DNA of 12,707 nt from SZUA-430 sp036840015 (GTDB lineage: Bacteria > Pseudomonadota > Alphaproteobacteria > Micropepsales > Micropepsaceae): contig DAISVV010000075.1 of assembly GCA_036840015.1 (NCBI GenBank), positions 1 to 12,707 of the forward strand, in the 5' to 3' direction. Both the position numbers and the translations under genes were made by a program. The notes under the pieces are model-generated. The model was not told where the DNA came from and made no database searches. It worked only from the letters and a program-made list of their open reading frames with translations. Each line of letters begins with the position of its first letter. Positions within the stretch are counted from its first letter, which is position 1. Shown piece by piece: positions 7,130 through 12,707 of this stretch.

Positions 7130-7160
7130 CGCAGGCAGGCCTAGGGCTTAGGGGCCTGCG
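7130..7160 (-). terminator. possible stem-loop at the end of the Sco/hydrolase unit
   Basis: Arms CGCAGGC (7130-7136) and GCCTGCG (7154-7160) form a perfect 7-bp stem around a 17-base loop that includes the hydrolase stop codon. No T-rich tract follows on the minus strand, so this is at best a weak intrinsic terminator. Confidence 0.25.
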
Positions 7161-8016
7161 CAACTTCCATGATGAACGCGCGGATCACGGCACCAACGGC
7201 CTCCGGATTGTCGCGAAACGGGCCGTGGCCGCACGCCGGAAACACATGCAACTGGCCCAATCCGGGGCGAAGCGCATTCATGATTTCCGAGGAAAGATGC
7301 TGCGGCGTGATCGGATCCTGCGCGCCGGCAAGGACAAGCACCCGGCTCGAAATCCGCCCGAGATCCGGACGAAAGTCCATGCGCCGGATCTCCCGGCCGG
7401 GAAGCGAGAAGTGCCGGAAGACTTCGGGCCGCAGGATCGCGCGCGCGCGCGCCATCTGCCCGTCCGCCGGCAAGGTCGTGTTGTAGAGCGGCATGCAGGC
7501 CTTCATGTAGTCGGCAAACGCACTGTCGTCACCCACATTCCAGAAGCGCGATGCGATGGCATGCGCCGCGGCGCCGCCCTTGTCGCGAAACCATGCAAGG
7601 CTGTAGTCGAAATCCATCCGCGCCGCCGTGCTTGACAGGATGATGCCGGCAGCGTGTTGCGGATGACGTGTGGCATAGGCCTGCGCAACCATGCCGCCGA
7701 ATGATTGCCCGAGCACGATCGGCCGCCGGATGCCCAGCGCCGCACAGAAGGAAAAGATGTCGTCGCCCCACTGCGCCAGCGTCCACGTCGAGGGATCGCT
7801 CGGCACGCTGCGGCCATTGCCACGATGGTCGAGATAGACAACCTGCGCGATGTCGGCAAAGCCGTCGAAATAGGGCCTGAGGCCCGAATGGTCGAAACCG
7901 GGGCCACCATGAAGCACGATGAAAGTGGGCTTCTCCCGCATCGCGTCGTCGCCAGGCGCAAGCTGGGCACCCACCGTGTCGAAGAACAGCAATTGCCCGC
8001 CGACATCGATATGCAT
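7141..8016 (-). CDS. alpha/beta-fold hydrolase, prolyl iminopeptidase-like
   Basis: The 291-residue product carries the landmarks of the alpha/beta hydrolase fold: oxyanion motif HGGPG (36-40), YLDHRGNGRS (61-70), nucleophile elbow GQSFGG with Ser105, acid Asp234 (AGAQDPITP) and His264 (ACGHGPF). HGGPG plus DHRGNGRS points to the S33 prolyl iminopeptidase-like group, but family members include esterases and other hydrolases. The substrate is therefore open. No signal peptide is present, so it is cytosolic. Its ATG comes 3 nt after the stop of the Sco gene and lacks a clear ribosome site, so it probably depends on coupled translation. A functional link to Sco is not established. Confidence 0.88.
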   Translation of the reverse strand: MHIDVGGQLLFFDTVGAQLAPGDDAMREKPTFIVLHGGPGFDHSGLRPYFDGFADIAQVVYLDHRGNGRSVPSDPSTWTLAQWGDDIFSFCAALGIRRPIVLGQSFGGMVAQAYATRHPQHAAGIILSSTAARMDFDYSLAWFRDKGGAAAHAIASRFWNVGDDSAFADYMKACMPLYNTTLPADGQMARARAILRPEVFRHFSLPGREIRRMDFRPDLGRISSRVLVLAGAQDPITPQHLSSEIMNALRPGLGQLHVFPACGHGPFRDNPEAVGAVIRAFIMEVAQAPKP

Positions 8017-8019
8017 GGT

Positions 8020-8634
8020 TCAGCGGTAGCCTTCGCGGGCCAGCCGCCGCAGCTTGTCGAGCGCGGTCTGCTTGTCTTCCTCATAGGCGATCGTGCCGAA
8101 GAAGCGCCCCTGCGAGTCGAGCTGCACGATCAGCGCACTATGGTCGACCGTGTACGATCCCCCGCCCGTATCGACCTTCTTGTAGTAGATCCCGAGCGAC
8201 TTGGTCAGCCTGGAAATCTCTTCCGGGCTGCCCGTGATGCCGCGAATGCGCGGATCGAACGAGGCAAGATAGGTGGAAAGCACCTCAGGCGTGTCGCGCT
8301 CGGGATCAACGCTCACGAAAAAGGCGCCGATCCGGTCGGCATCGGGCCCGAGCTGCTTCAGGTAGGACGTCATCGAAGCCAGCGTCGTCGGGCACACATC
8401 AGGACAATAGGTAAAGCCGAAGAACAGCACGGCCGGCTTGCCGAGGACGTCCTTCTTGCCGATCGGCGCACCGGCCTGGTCGGTCAGCGCGAACGAGGCG
8501 ATCTCGGGCCCGGACCAGGCGGTCACCGGCGCGGTCCTTGTCCGCGGACCGCTGGACCAGATGACCAGCAGCACCAGCAGCAGCACGAGCGAAACCACTA
8601 GGGCGATGAGGGGATATCTCAGGTTCTGGGGCAT
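8020..8634 (-). CDS. SCO1/SenC-family copper chaperone / thioredoxin-like protein
   Basis: From ATG 8634 the product is 204 residues. It has an N-terminal membrane anchor (about residues 7-26, YPLIALVVSLVLLLVLL) and a periplasmic thioredoxin-fold domain. The copper-binding pair is C77 and C81 (FTYCPDVCP), with the distant ligand H165 (TVDHSAL). Other family marks are FFVSVDPERDTPEVL and GITGSPEEI. Sco proteins deliver copper to, or reduce, the CuA site of cytochrome c oxidase; others act as redox sensors. No oxidase genes are in the window. GGGA lies about 7 nt before ATG 8634. A longer GTG frame at 8682 would add a polar 16-residue tail and is less likely. It is followed by the coupled hydrolase and diverges from the MFS gene. 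Confidence 0.92.
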   Translation of the reverse strand: MPQNLRYPLIALVVSLVLLLVLLVIWSSGPRTRTAPVTAWSGPEIASFALTDQAGAPIGKKDVLGKPAVLFFGFTYCPDVCPTTLASMTSYLKQLGPDADRIGAFFVSVDPERDTPEVLSTYLASFDPRIRGITGSPEEISRLTKSLGIYYKKVDTGGGSYTVDHSALIVQLDSQGRFFGTIAYEEDKQTALDKLRRLAREGYR

Positions 8635-8738
8635 CCATGCATCCCGATCTGTGCTAATGGAAGGGACTTCTGGTGCAGGCACCGCTCGATGTCAATGCGC
8701 CAAAAACCTTCTTGGCATCGAACAGGACGGCAAGGACC

Positions 8739-9989
8739 ATGAGCGATACAAGCCAGCCCGCTCCGGCACGGCGCGGTGCGGCAGTGGGCTTCATATTCTT
8801 CACGATCATGCTCGACGTCCTGGCGATGGGTATCATCATTCCCGTGATGCCCAAGCTGATCGAAGGCTTCATGCAAGGCCAGCAGGCAGACGCCGTACGC
8901 ATCGGCAGCCTTCTCGCCCTTGTGTGGGCCGTGATGCAGTTCATCTGTGCGCCGATCCAGGGCGCGCTGTCCGACCGCTTCGGCCGAAGGCCCGTGCTGC
9001 TCCTCTCGATGACAGGCCTCGGCCTCGACTACATCCTCATGGCGCTGGCACCGAATCTTGCCTGGCTCTTCATCGGCCGGGCCCTTTCGGGCATGACGGC
9101 GGCAAGCTTCAGCACGGCCAACGCCTACATCGCCGACATCACGCCGCCCGAGCGCCGCGCGGCCGCCTACGGCATGACAGGCGCCGCATTCGGCATCGGC
9201 TTCGTGGTGGGGCCGCTACTCGGTGGTTTCGCCGGCAGCGTCGACCCGCGGCTCCCCTTCTGGATCGCCGCCGGCCTCTGCCTGCTGAACGCCCTCTACG
9301 GCTACTTTGTCCTGCCGGAATCCCTCCCGCCGGAAAAGCGCGCCCGGTCGTTCTCGTTCACACGGGCAAACCCCGTCGCCGCCCTGTCGTTCCTGTCGAC
9401 GACACCCCAGCTCGTCGGGCTCGCCGGCGCACAGTTCCTCTACGGGCTGTCACATCATGTCTATCCGACAGTGTTCAACTGGTTCGTGACCTACCGATAT
9501 GGCTGGAACGAAATCATGATCAGCTACGCGCTTGCCGCCGTTGGCGTCGCCAACATCATCGTGCAGGGCGGCCTGACCGGACGCGTCGTCAAGCGCATCG
9601 GCGAGAGAAAGTCGATCATCCTCGGCCTGTCCTGCGGCCTGACCGGCTTTCTGATCTACGCGCTCGCACCGACCGGCAACTGGATCTGGTTCGCAGTTCC
9701 TGTCGCAGCCCTTTGGGGTTTCTACGCACCCGCAGCCCAGTCCCTCATGTCGCAGCGCGTTGATCCCTCAGAGCAGGGCCGCCTGCAGGGAGCGCTCGGC
9801 AGCATGAACGGCATTGCCTTCATCATTGCACCGCTGCTCTACCCGCAAGTCTTCGCCGCCGCCCTCGACGCGCGCCATGTCGTAGGTGAGTGGCCCGTGC
9901 TGGGCGCCCCTTTCTTTCTGGCAGCTGTCCTGCTGGGCATCGCCCTCGTCCTGGCGATCCGCGCGACGCGGCCGGACGAAGCGCGCTAG
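8739..9989 (+). CDS. MFS transporter, TCR/Tet family drug efflux type
   Basis: The 416-residue product fits a 12-helix major facilitator. The first helix contains IMLDVLAMGIIIPVMPKL. The loop 2-3 signature is GALSDRFGRRPVLLLS, with LGLDYILMALAP and a GRALSGMTAASF segment following, as in tetracycline-resistance TetA-like pumps. The helix 5 motif is present as GIGFVVGPLLGG. It should sit in the inner membrane as a proton-driven exporter. Similarity of layout to TetA does not prove tetracycline transport; many chromosomal relatives have unknown substrates. I chose ATG 8739 (MSDTSQ), which has AAGGA two bases and AGGA eleven bases upstream. It diverges from the Sco gene over about 104 bases. No TetR-type repressor is adjacent. 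Confidence 0.9.
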   Translation: MSDTSQPAPARRGAAVGFIFFTIMLDVLAMGIIIPVMPKLIEGFMQGQQADAVRIGSLLALVWAVMQFICAPIQGALSDRFGRRPVLLLSMTGLGLDYILMALAPNLAWLFIGRALSGMTAASFSTANAYIADITPPERRAAAYGMTGAAFGIGFVVGPLLGGFAGSVDPRLPFWIAAGLCLLNALYGYFVLPESLPPEKRARSFSFTRANPVAALSFLSTTPQLVGLAGAQFLYGLSHHVYPTVFNWFVTYRYGWNEIMISYALAAVGVANIIVQGGLTGRVVKRIGERKSIILGLSCGLTGFLIYALAPTGNWIWFAVPVAALWGFYAPAAQSLMSQRVDPSEQGRLQGALGSMNGIAFIIAPLLYPQVFAAALDARHVVGEWPVLGAPFFLAAVLLGIALVLAIRATRPDEAR

Positions 9990-10735
9990 GCCTGCGGCGC
10001 GAACGCCCCTGTCCGCAACTCAAGCCAGGCCCATGTCTGGGCATGTCCGACACGGGTCACGCCATGGAAGCTGAGGCTGGCGTGCCAGATCAGGAACATG
10101 ATCACGCCGCGCCGGTTGTCCTCGTCGAACACCGGAAAGCCGGTAAGCTCGAACACATCGCTCGTCCCGTCAGCGAGGCCAACCGGCGTCATCTGCCACA
10201 GCCCGCAGGGGCGCGAGAGCATCATGAACGTGCAGTCAAAGGCCTCGCCCTTGAACGCGGGATCGACGAGGTCGAGATAGTCCGTCCCCGCCATCGGGTC
10301 CGCCTGCATCGCCGACAGGCTGGCGCCCGCATGCGTGATCGTCAGGCTGAGGGCCCGCGCATCAGGATGGACCACGGCAATCCAGCCGCTCAGTTCGGCA
10401 TGCCGCTCCAGCGCGATGTCATTCAGTCGTGCAAGGCAGCCAGCCCGGCTGGCGTCCCGCACCAGCGCCTCGAACCGCAGGCTGTGCGCGCTGCGCATCA
10501 AGGACGACACCGCCCAGGCATTTTCGGTCAATGCGGGCGCGCGCGTGCGAACGACATCGCCGCGGGGCGATGAGAGCCCGGGCCGCGATGGCTGCCACTG
10601 TGCTGCAGAACGATGGACCACGTATGTCAAACCCCGGACTTGAAAAAACGCCTGGAACAGCCGATGGCGCTCAGCCACGCGGACTTCATTTGCCAAAGAC
10701 CGCCTCAGCTTGAAGTCTGATAGGACGTATCGCAT
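9986..10735 (-). CDS. PAS-like (PAS_5-type) cytosolic protein, function unknown
   Basis: From ATG 10735 the product is 249 residues, with no signal peptide or membrane segment. The N-terminal part is basic and helical (MRYVLSDFKLRRSL...RVAERHRLFQAF). Residues about 120-220 alternate short strands and small helices, with TDYLDLVDPAF, GLWQMTPVGLADG and FELTGFPVFDEDN. This resembles the single PAS_5-type sensor domains common in alphaproteobacteria. I see no output domain. The assignment rests on pattern only and could be wrong. GAGGGG lies about 10 nt before ATG 10735; a longer start at 10753 lacks one. Its TAG stop shares the CTAG at 9986-9989 with the stop of the convergent MFS gene. Confidence 0.6.
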   Translation of the reverse strand: MRYVLSDFKLRRSLANEVRVAERHRLFQAFFQVRGLTYVVHRSAAQWQPSRPGLSSPRGDVVRTRAPALTENAWAVSSLMRSAHSLRFEALVRDASRAGCLARLNDIALERHAELSGWIAVVHPDARALSLTITHAGASLSAMQADPMAGTDYLDLVDPAFKGEAFDCTFMMLSRPCGLWQMTPVGLADGTSDVFELTGFPVFDEDNRRGVIMFLIWHASLSFHGVTRVGHAQTWAWLELRTGAFAPQA

Positions 10736-10859
10736 GCACGCTGCGCCCCTCATTTGTAGGGCACGGAAGCTGACGGCAGGGACAGGTGCAGCAGCAGGGC
10801 AACACATGCGCCAAACCTGGCTTGTGATTCTTAACCGCGGCACATCGTTTAGGACATCA

Positions 10860-10878
10860 TTCAGGCACTTAGCCTGAA
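10860..10878. repeat. inverted repeat between divergent genes
   Basis: Perfect arms TTCAGGC (10860-10866) and GCCTGAA (10872-10878) enclose ACTTA. The repeat lies in the 243-base region between the divergent PAS-like and membrane-protein genes. No T-run follows, so an operator is more likely than a terminator. Nothing else clearly interpretable lies between 10736 and 10920. Confidence 0.5.
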
Positions 10879-10920
10879 AGTCTCATTACCTGCATAAGCG
10901 CTCACATTCTCCCGCCATGC

Positions 10921-10947
10921 TTGTCAGGTATGCAGGAGGCATATACT
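10921..10947 (+). promoter_or_regulatory. candidate promoter of the small membrane protein
   Basis: TTGTCA (10921-10926, five of six -35 matches) and TATACT (10942-10947, a good -10) face the gene at 10979. The spacing of 15 bases is shorter than ideal. A small inverted repeat, TATGC/GCATA (10929-10933 and 10939-10943), lies between and into the -10 box and could be a regulator site. Confidence 0.4.
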
Positions 10948-10978
10948 GGCGAATCACCGATCCACGGGGAAATCAACC

Positions 10979-11434
10979 ATGTCTCGCTATCGCCAGCGCC
11001 GCGTCCGGCTCAACTCCTCATCGCCGACATTCGACGTGTTTCCTCTCCTGTCGCTGCCGCTGATTTACTACAACTTCATGGTAATTGCCGTTCATGGCCT
11101 CGACCCGCAGCGCGTGAACACCTGGCTCGCAGGCACGGCCTTCGAGGTCACGATGTTCTCGGGCATGGTCTGGTCGATGACCCAGTCCGACGTCATCGTG
11201 GCCGCCGCGATGGGACTGCTCTTCATCGAGATCCTGAAGTCGGTCGGCTCACCGATGCTGTCCCTCGTCAATCACGGGATCGCGGTGATGACGCTGCTCA
11301 TCTTCTCGGTGCAGTTCATGTCGATCCCGGGCTACACAACCTCGACATTCTTCCTTCTGGGCCTCATGCAGCTCATCGACGTCATCGCTGGCTACACGAT
11401 CACAATTGTCGCCACGCGCGGCCTGACCCGCTAG
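10979..11434 (+). CDS. small polytopic membrane protein, function unknown
   Basis: The 151-residue product has a polar basic N-terminus (MSRYRQRRVRLNSSS, likely cytoplasmic). Four hydrophobic stretches follow, at about 20-39 (FPLLSLPLIYYNFMVIAV), 57-88 (with a break near SMTQSD), 97-116 and 122-146. The topology fits a four-helix inner-membrane protein. I recognise no transporter or enzyme motif. Possible features of note are buried polar residues (EVTMF, MTQSD, IEIL, NHG, QLID). GGGGA lies 8 nt before the ATG. It stands alone between the PAS-like gene and a strong terminator, so it is probably monocistronic. A role cannot be inferred from neighbours, and parC downstream is convergent and unrelated. 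Confidence 0.8.
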   Translation: MSRYRQRRVRLNSSSPTFDVFPLLSLPLIYYNFMVIAVHGLDPQRVNTWLAGTAFEVTMFSGMVWSMTQSDVIVAAAMGLLFIEILKSVGSPMLSLVNHGIAVMTLLIFSVQFMSIPGYTTSTFFLLGLMQLIDVIAGYTITIVATRGLTR

Positions 11435-11441
11435 CAAGGAA

Positions 11442-11465
11442 GGGCCGCGAACCACCTCGCGGCCC
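11442..11465. terminator. bidirectional terminator hairpin
   Basis: Arms GGGCCGCGA (11442-11450) and TCGCGGCCC (11457-11465) form a perfect 9-bp GC-rich stem with a 6-base loop, ACCACC. It sits between the convergent stops of the membrane-protein gene (11434) and parC (11491). T-rich tails are poor on both sides (TTCCTTGC on the minus strand), so it may act with help or mainly as an mRNA end barrier. Confidence 0.7.
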
Positions 11466-11490
11466 GTCGATCAAGATGTAAAGCCATGGC

Positions 11491-12707
11491 TCAGAACGGC
11501 GCGGCGAACTTGCCGTTCTTGGGCCAGCCCTTGGGCACCAGGCGACCAGACTGCGCCCGCCCGCCGACATACTCCTTGAGCTCGGCCTTCTCCCACGTGC
11601 GTCCATTGTAGTCGCGCAGGCCGTCAGCCATCACGAACACCGCCGCGTCGTTGAGCCCGCCATCCTTGAACTTTTGCAGCGCCACGCCCTTGCCACGCGC
11701 CATCTCGGGAACCTCGCCGACGCCGAAGACCACCATTTTGCGGTTTTCGCCAATGAGGGCGACGTGATCGCCCGAGACTGGCGCGCAGACACGGGCCTCC
11801 TCAAGCGGGTCGACGTTCAGCACCTGCTTGCCGCCACGCTTCTGCGCCAGCACCTCGTCCTCGGGCACGATGAAGCCCCGCCCCGTGCTCGACGCCACCA
11901 GCAGCTTGCGTCCGGGCTGATGCACGAACAGCGCGACGATGTCCTGGTCGTTCTCGAGGTCGCACATCAGCCGGATGGGCTCGCCATGCCCGCGCCCGCC
12001 AGGCAGTTGCGAGCAGTCAAGCGTGAAGAAGCGCCCGTTCGTCGAAAGGACAAGAAGCTTGTCCGTGGTCTGCGCCCTCACCCAGAAGCGTGCCTTGTCA
12101 CCGTCCTTGTACTTCACGTCATCGCTGGGCTCGATATGACCCTTCATGGCGCGGATCCAGCCCTTCTCGGAGCAGAGCACCGTGATCGGCTCCTTCTCGA
12201 CCAGCGACTCCAGCGGCACGTCCTCGATCGCCGGCGCATCCGAGAAGGTCGAGCGGCGCTTGCCTAGCACCGTCTTGGCACCGAACCGCGCCCGCAACTC
12301 CTGGAAGCTTGCCTTCAGCCTGTCATTCTGCAGGTCTTCAGACTTCACCAGCGACTTGAGGTCCTTCTGTTCGGCTTGCAGCGACTTGTGCTCCTGGCGG
12401 ATTTCCATTTCCTCGAGCTTGCGCAGGCTGCGCAGGCGCATGTTCAGGATCGCCTCCGCCTGCATGTCGGTCAGCTTGAACGCCTTGATAAGATCGGCCT
12501 TGGGTTCATCCGAGGTACGGATGATCTTGATCACCTTGTCGATATTGAGGAAGACGGCAAGGTAGCCGTCCAGAATCTCGAGCCGGTCCGCAATCTTGCC
12601 CAGCCGGTAATTCGCCCTGCGGAGCACCACCGCACGCTGGCGCGCGAGGAAGGCATCCTGAACCTGCTTCAGGCGCATCTCGCGCGGCGTCTGGCTTGCA
12701 TCCTGCA
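11491..12707 (-). CDS. parC: DNA topoisomerase IV subunit A, C-terminal part (partial)
   Basis: The frame is open to the right edge and gives about 404 residues of the C-terminal half. It starts within the coiled-coil/tower end of the breakage-reunion domain (DAFLARQRAVVLRRANYRLGK, then KLTDMQAEAILNMRLRSLRKLEEMEI). The KLTDMQAEAILNMRLRSLRKLEE wording is ParC-like, whereas GyrA usually has an LRLTDIQAQAILEMRLQRLTGLE type. The rest is the beta-pinwheel that binds and bends DNA, with repeated blades such as DKLLVLSTNGRFF, RKLLVASSTGRGFIV and ENRKMVVFGVG. ParC with ParE decatenates daughter chromosomes. The active-site tyrosine and the quinolone-resistance region lie outside the window. The C-terminus (GWPKNGKFAAPF) is intact. 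Confidence 0.93.
   Translation of the reverse strand, partial: QDASQTPREMRLKQVQDAFLARQRAVVLRRANYRLGKIADRLEILDGYLAVFLNIDKVIKIIRTSDEPKADLIKAFKLTDMQAEAILNMRLRSLRKLEEMEIRQEHKSLQAEQKDLKSLVKSEDLQNDRLKASFQELRARFGAKTVLGKRRSTFSDAPAIEDVPLESLVEKEPITVLCSEKGWIRAMKGHIEPSDDVKYKDGDKARFWVRAQTTDKLLVLSTNGRFFTLDCSQLPGGRGHGEPIRLMCDLENDQDIVALFVHQPGRKLLVASSTGRGFIVPEDEVLAQKRGGKQVLNVDPLEEARVCAPVSGDHVALIGENRKMVVFGVGEVPEMARGKGVALQKFKDGGLNDAAVFVMADGLRDYNGRTWEKAELKEYVGGRAQSGRLVPKGWPKNGKFAAPF

Noticed and set aside
7705..8601. A 298-codon plus-strand frame opposite the Sco and hydrolase genes
   Set aside because: It is antisense to two genes with intact catalytic motifs, and its composition is typical of a shadow frame.
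8438..9763. A 441-codon plus-strand frame overlapping the MFS gene and Sco gene
   Set aside because: It is Arg/Pro-rich with no motifs, and it is a shifted frame of the MFS transporter whose own frame has clear helices and signatures.
8739..9989. Calling the MFS gene a tetracycline resistance gene
   Set aside because: Family resemblance to TetA is clear but substrate specificity is not readable, and no TetR repressor is divergent from it.

Overview
This is a GC-rich chromosomal window of about 12.7 kb. It most likely comes from an alphaproteobacterium: codon third positions are strongly G/C, the ParC C-terminal half is of proteobacterial type, and the set of a Tat-exported IorAB-type molybdenum hydroxylase, a SenC/Sco protein and a PAS_5-like protein fits that class. 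I cannot name the genus. I see no phage, IS, CRISPR, tRNA or rRNA. No stretch over 300 bases lacks a gene.

Left block (1-4395). The window opens with the 3' end of an unrecognised gene. A short unknown ORF follows (250-468, +), and its tail runs antisense into a minus-strand operon. That operon reads, in transcription order, TetR-type regulator (3675-4313), [2Fe-2S] subunit IorA (3229-3678), molybdopterin subunit IorB (1007-3217), and a secreted protein with two CxxCH haem motifs (437-994). The regulator and iorA overlap as ATGA, and the other junctions are 11-12 nt, so this is one unit. IorB has a twin-arginine leader. The simplest reading is an exported molybdenum hydroxylase that passes substrate electrons to the periplasmic cytochrome. 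A perfect 10+10 bp inverted repeat abuts the regulator start and is the obvious operator.

Middle block (4396-8016). A secreted four-TPR protein (minus) diverges from a saccharopine-dehydrogenase-like NAD(P) oxidoreductase (plus). The latter converges, with 3 nt between stops, on an orphan LuxR/NarL-type response regulator whose receiver phospho-acceptor Asp is replaced by Glu. Behind the regulator lie a palindrome and promoter-like boxes.

Sco/hydrolase and transporter (7141-9989). A Sco copper chaperone and an alpha/beta hydrolase are coupled on the minus strand (3 nt gap). They diverge from a Tet-family MFS efflux pump on the plus strand.

Right block (9986-12707). A PAS_5-like cytosolic protein shares a CTAG stop with the MFS gene. 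It diverges from a small four-helix membrane protein of unknown function. A strong bidirectional hairpin then separates the latter from the C-terminal two thirds of parC, cut by the window edge.

Most of the window is ordinary accessory and housekeeping content. I did not find a clearly undescribed multi-gene system. The observations most worth checking are the operator-first, possibly leaderless Mo-hydroxylase operon and the phosphomimetic response regulator.
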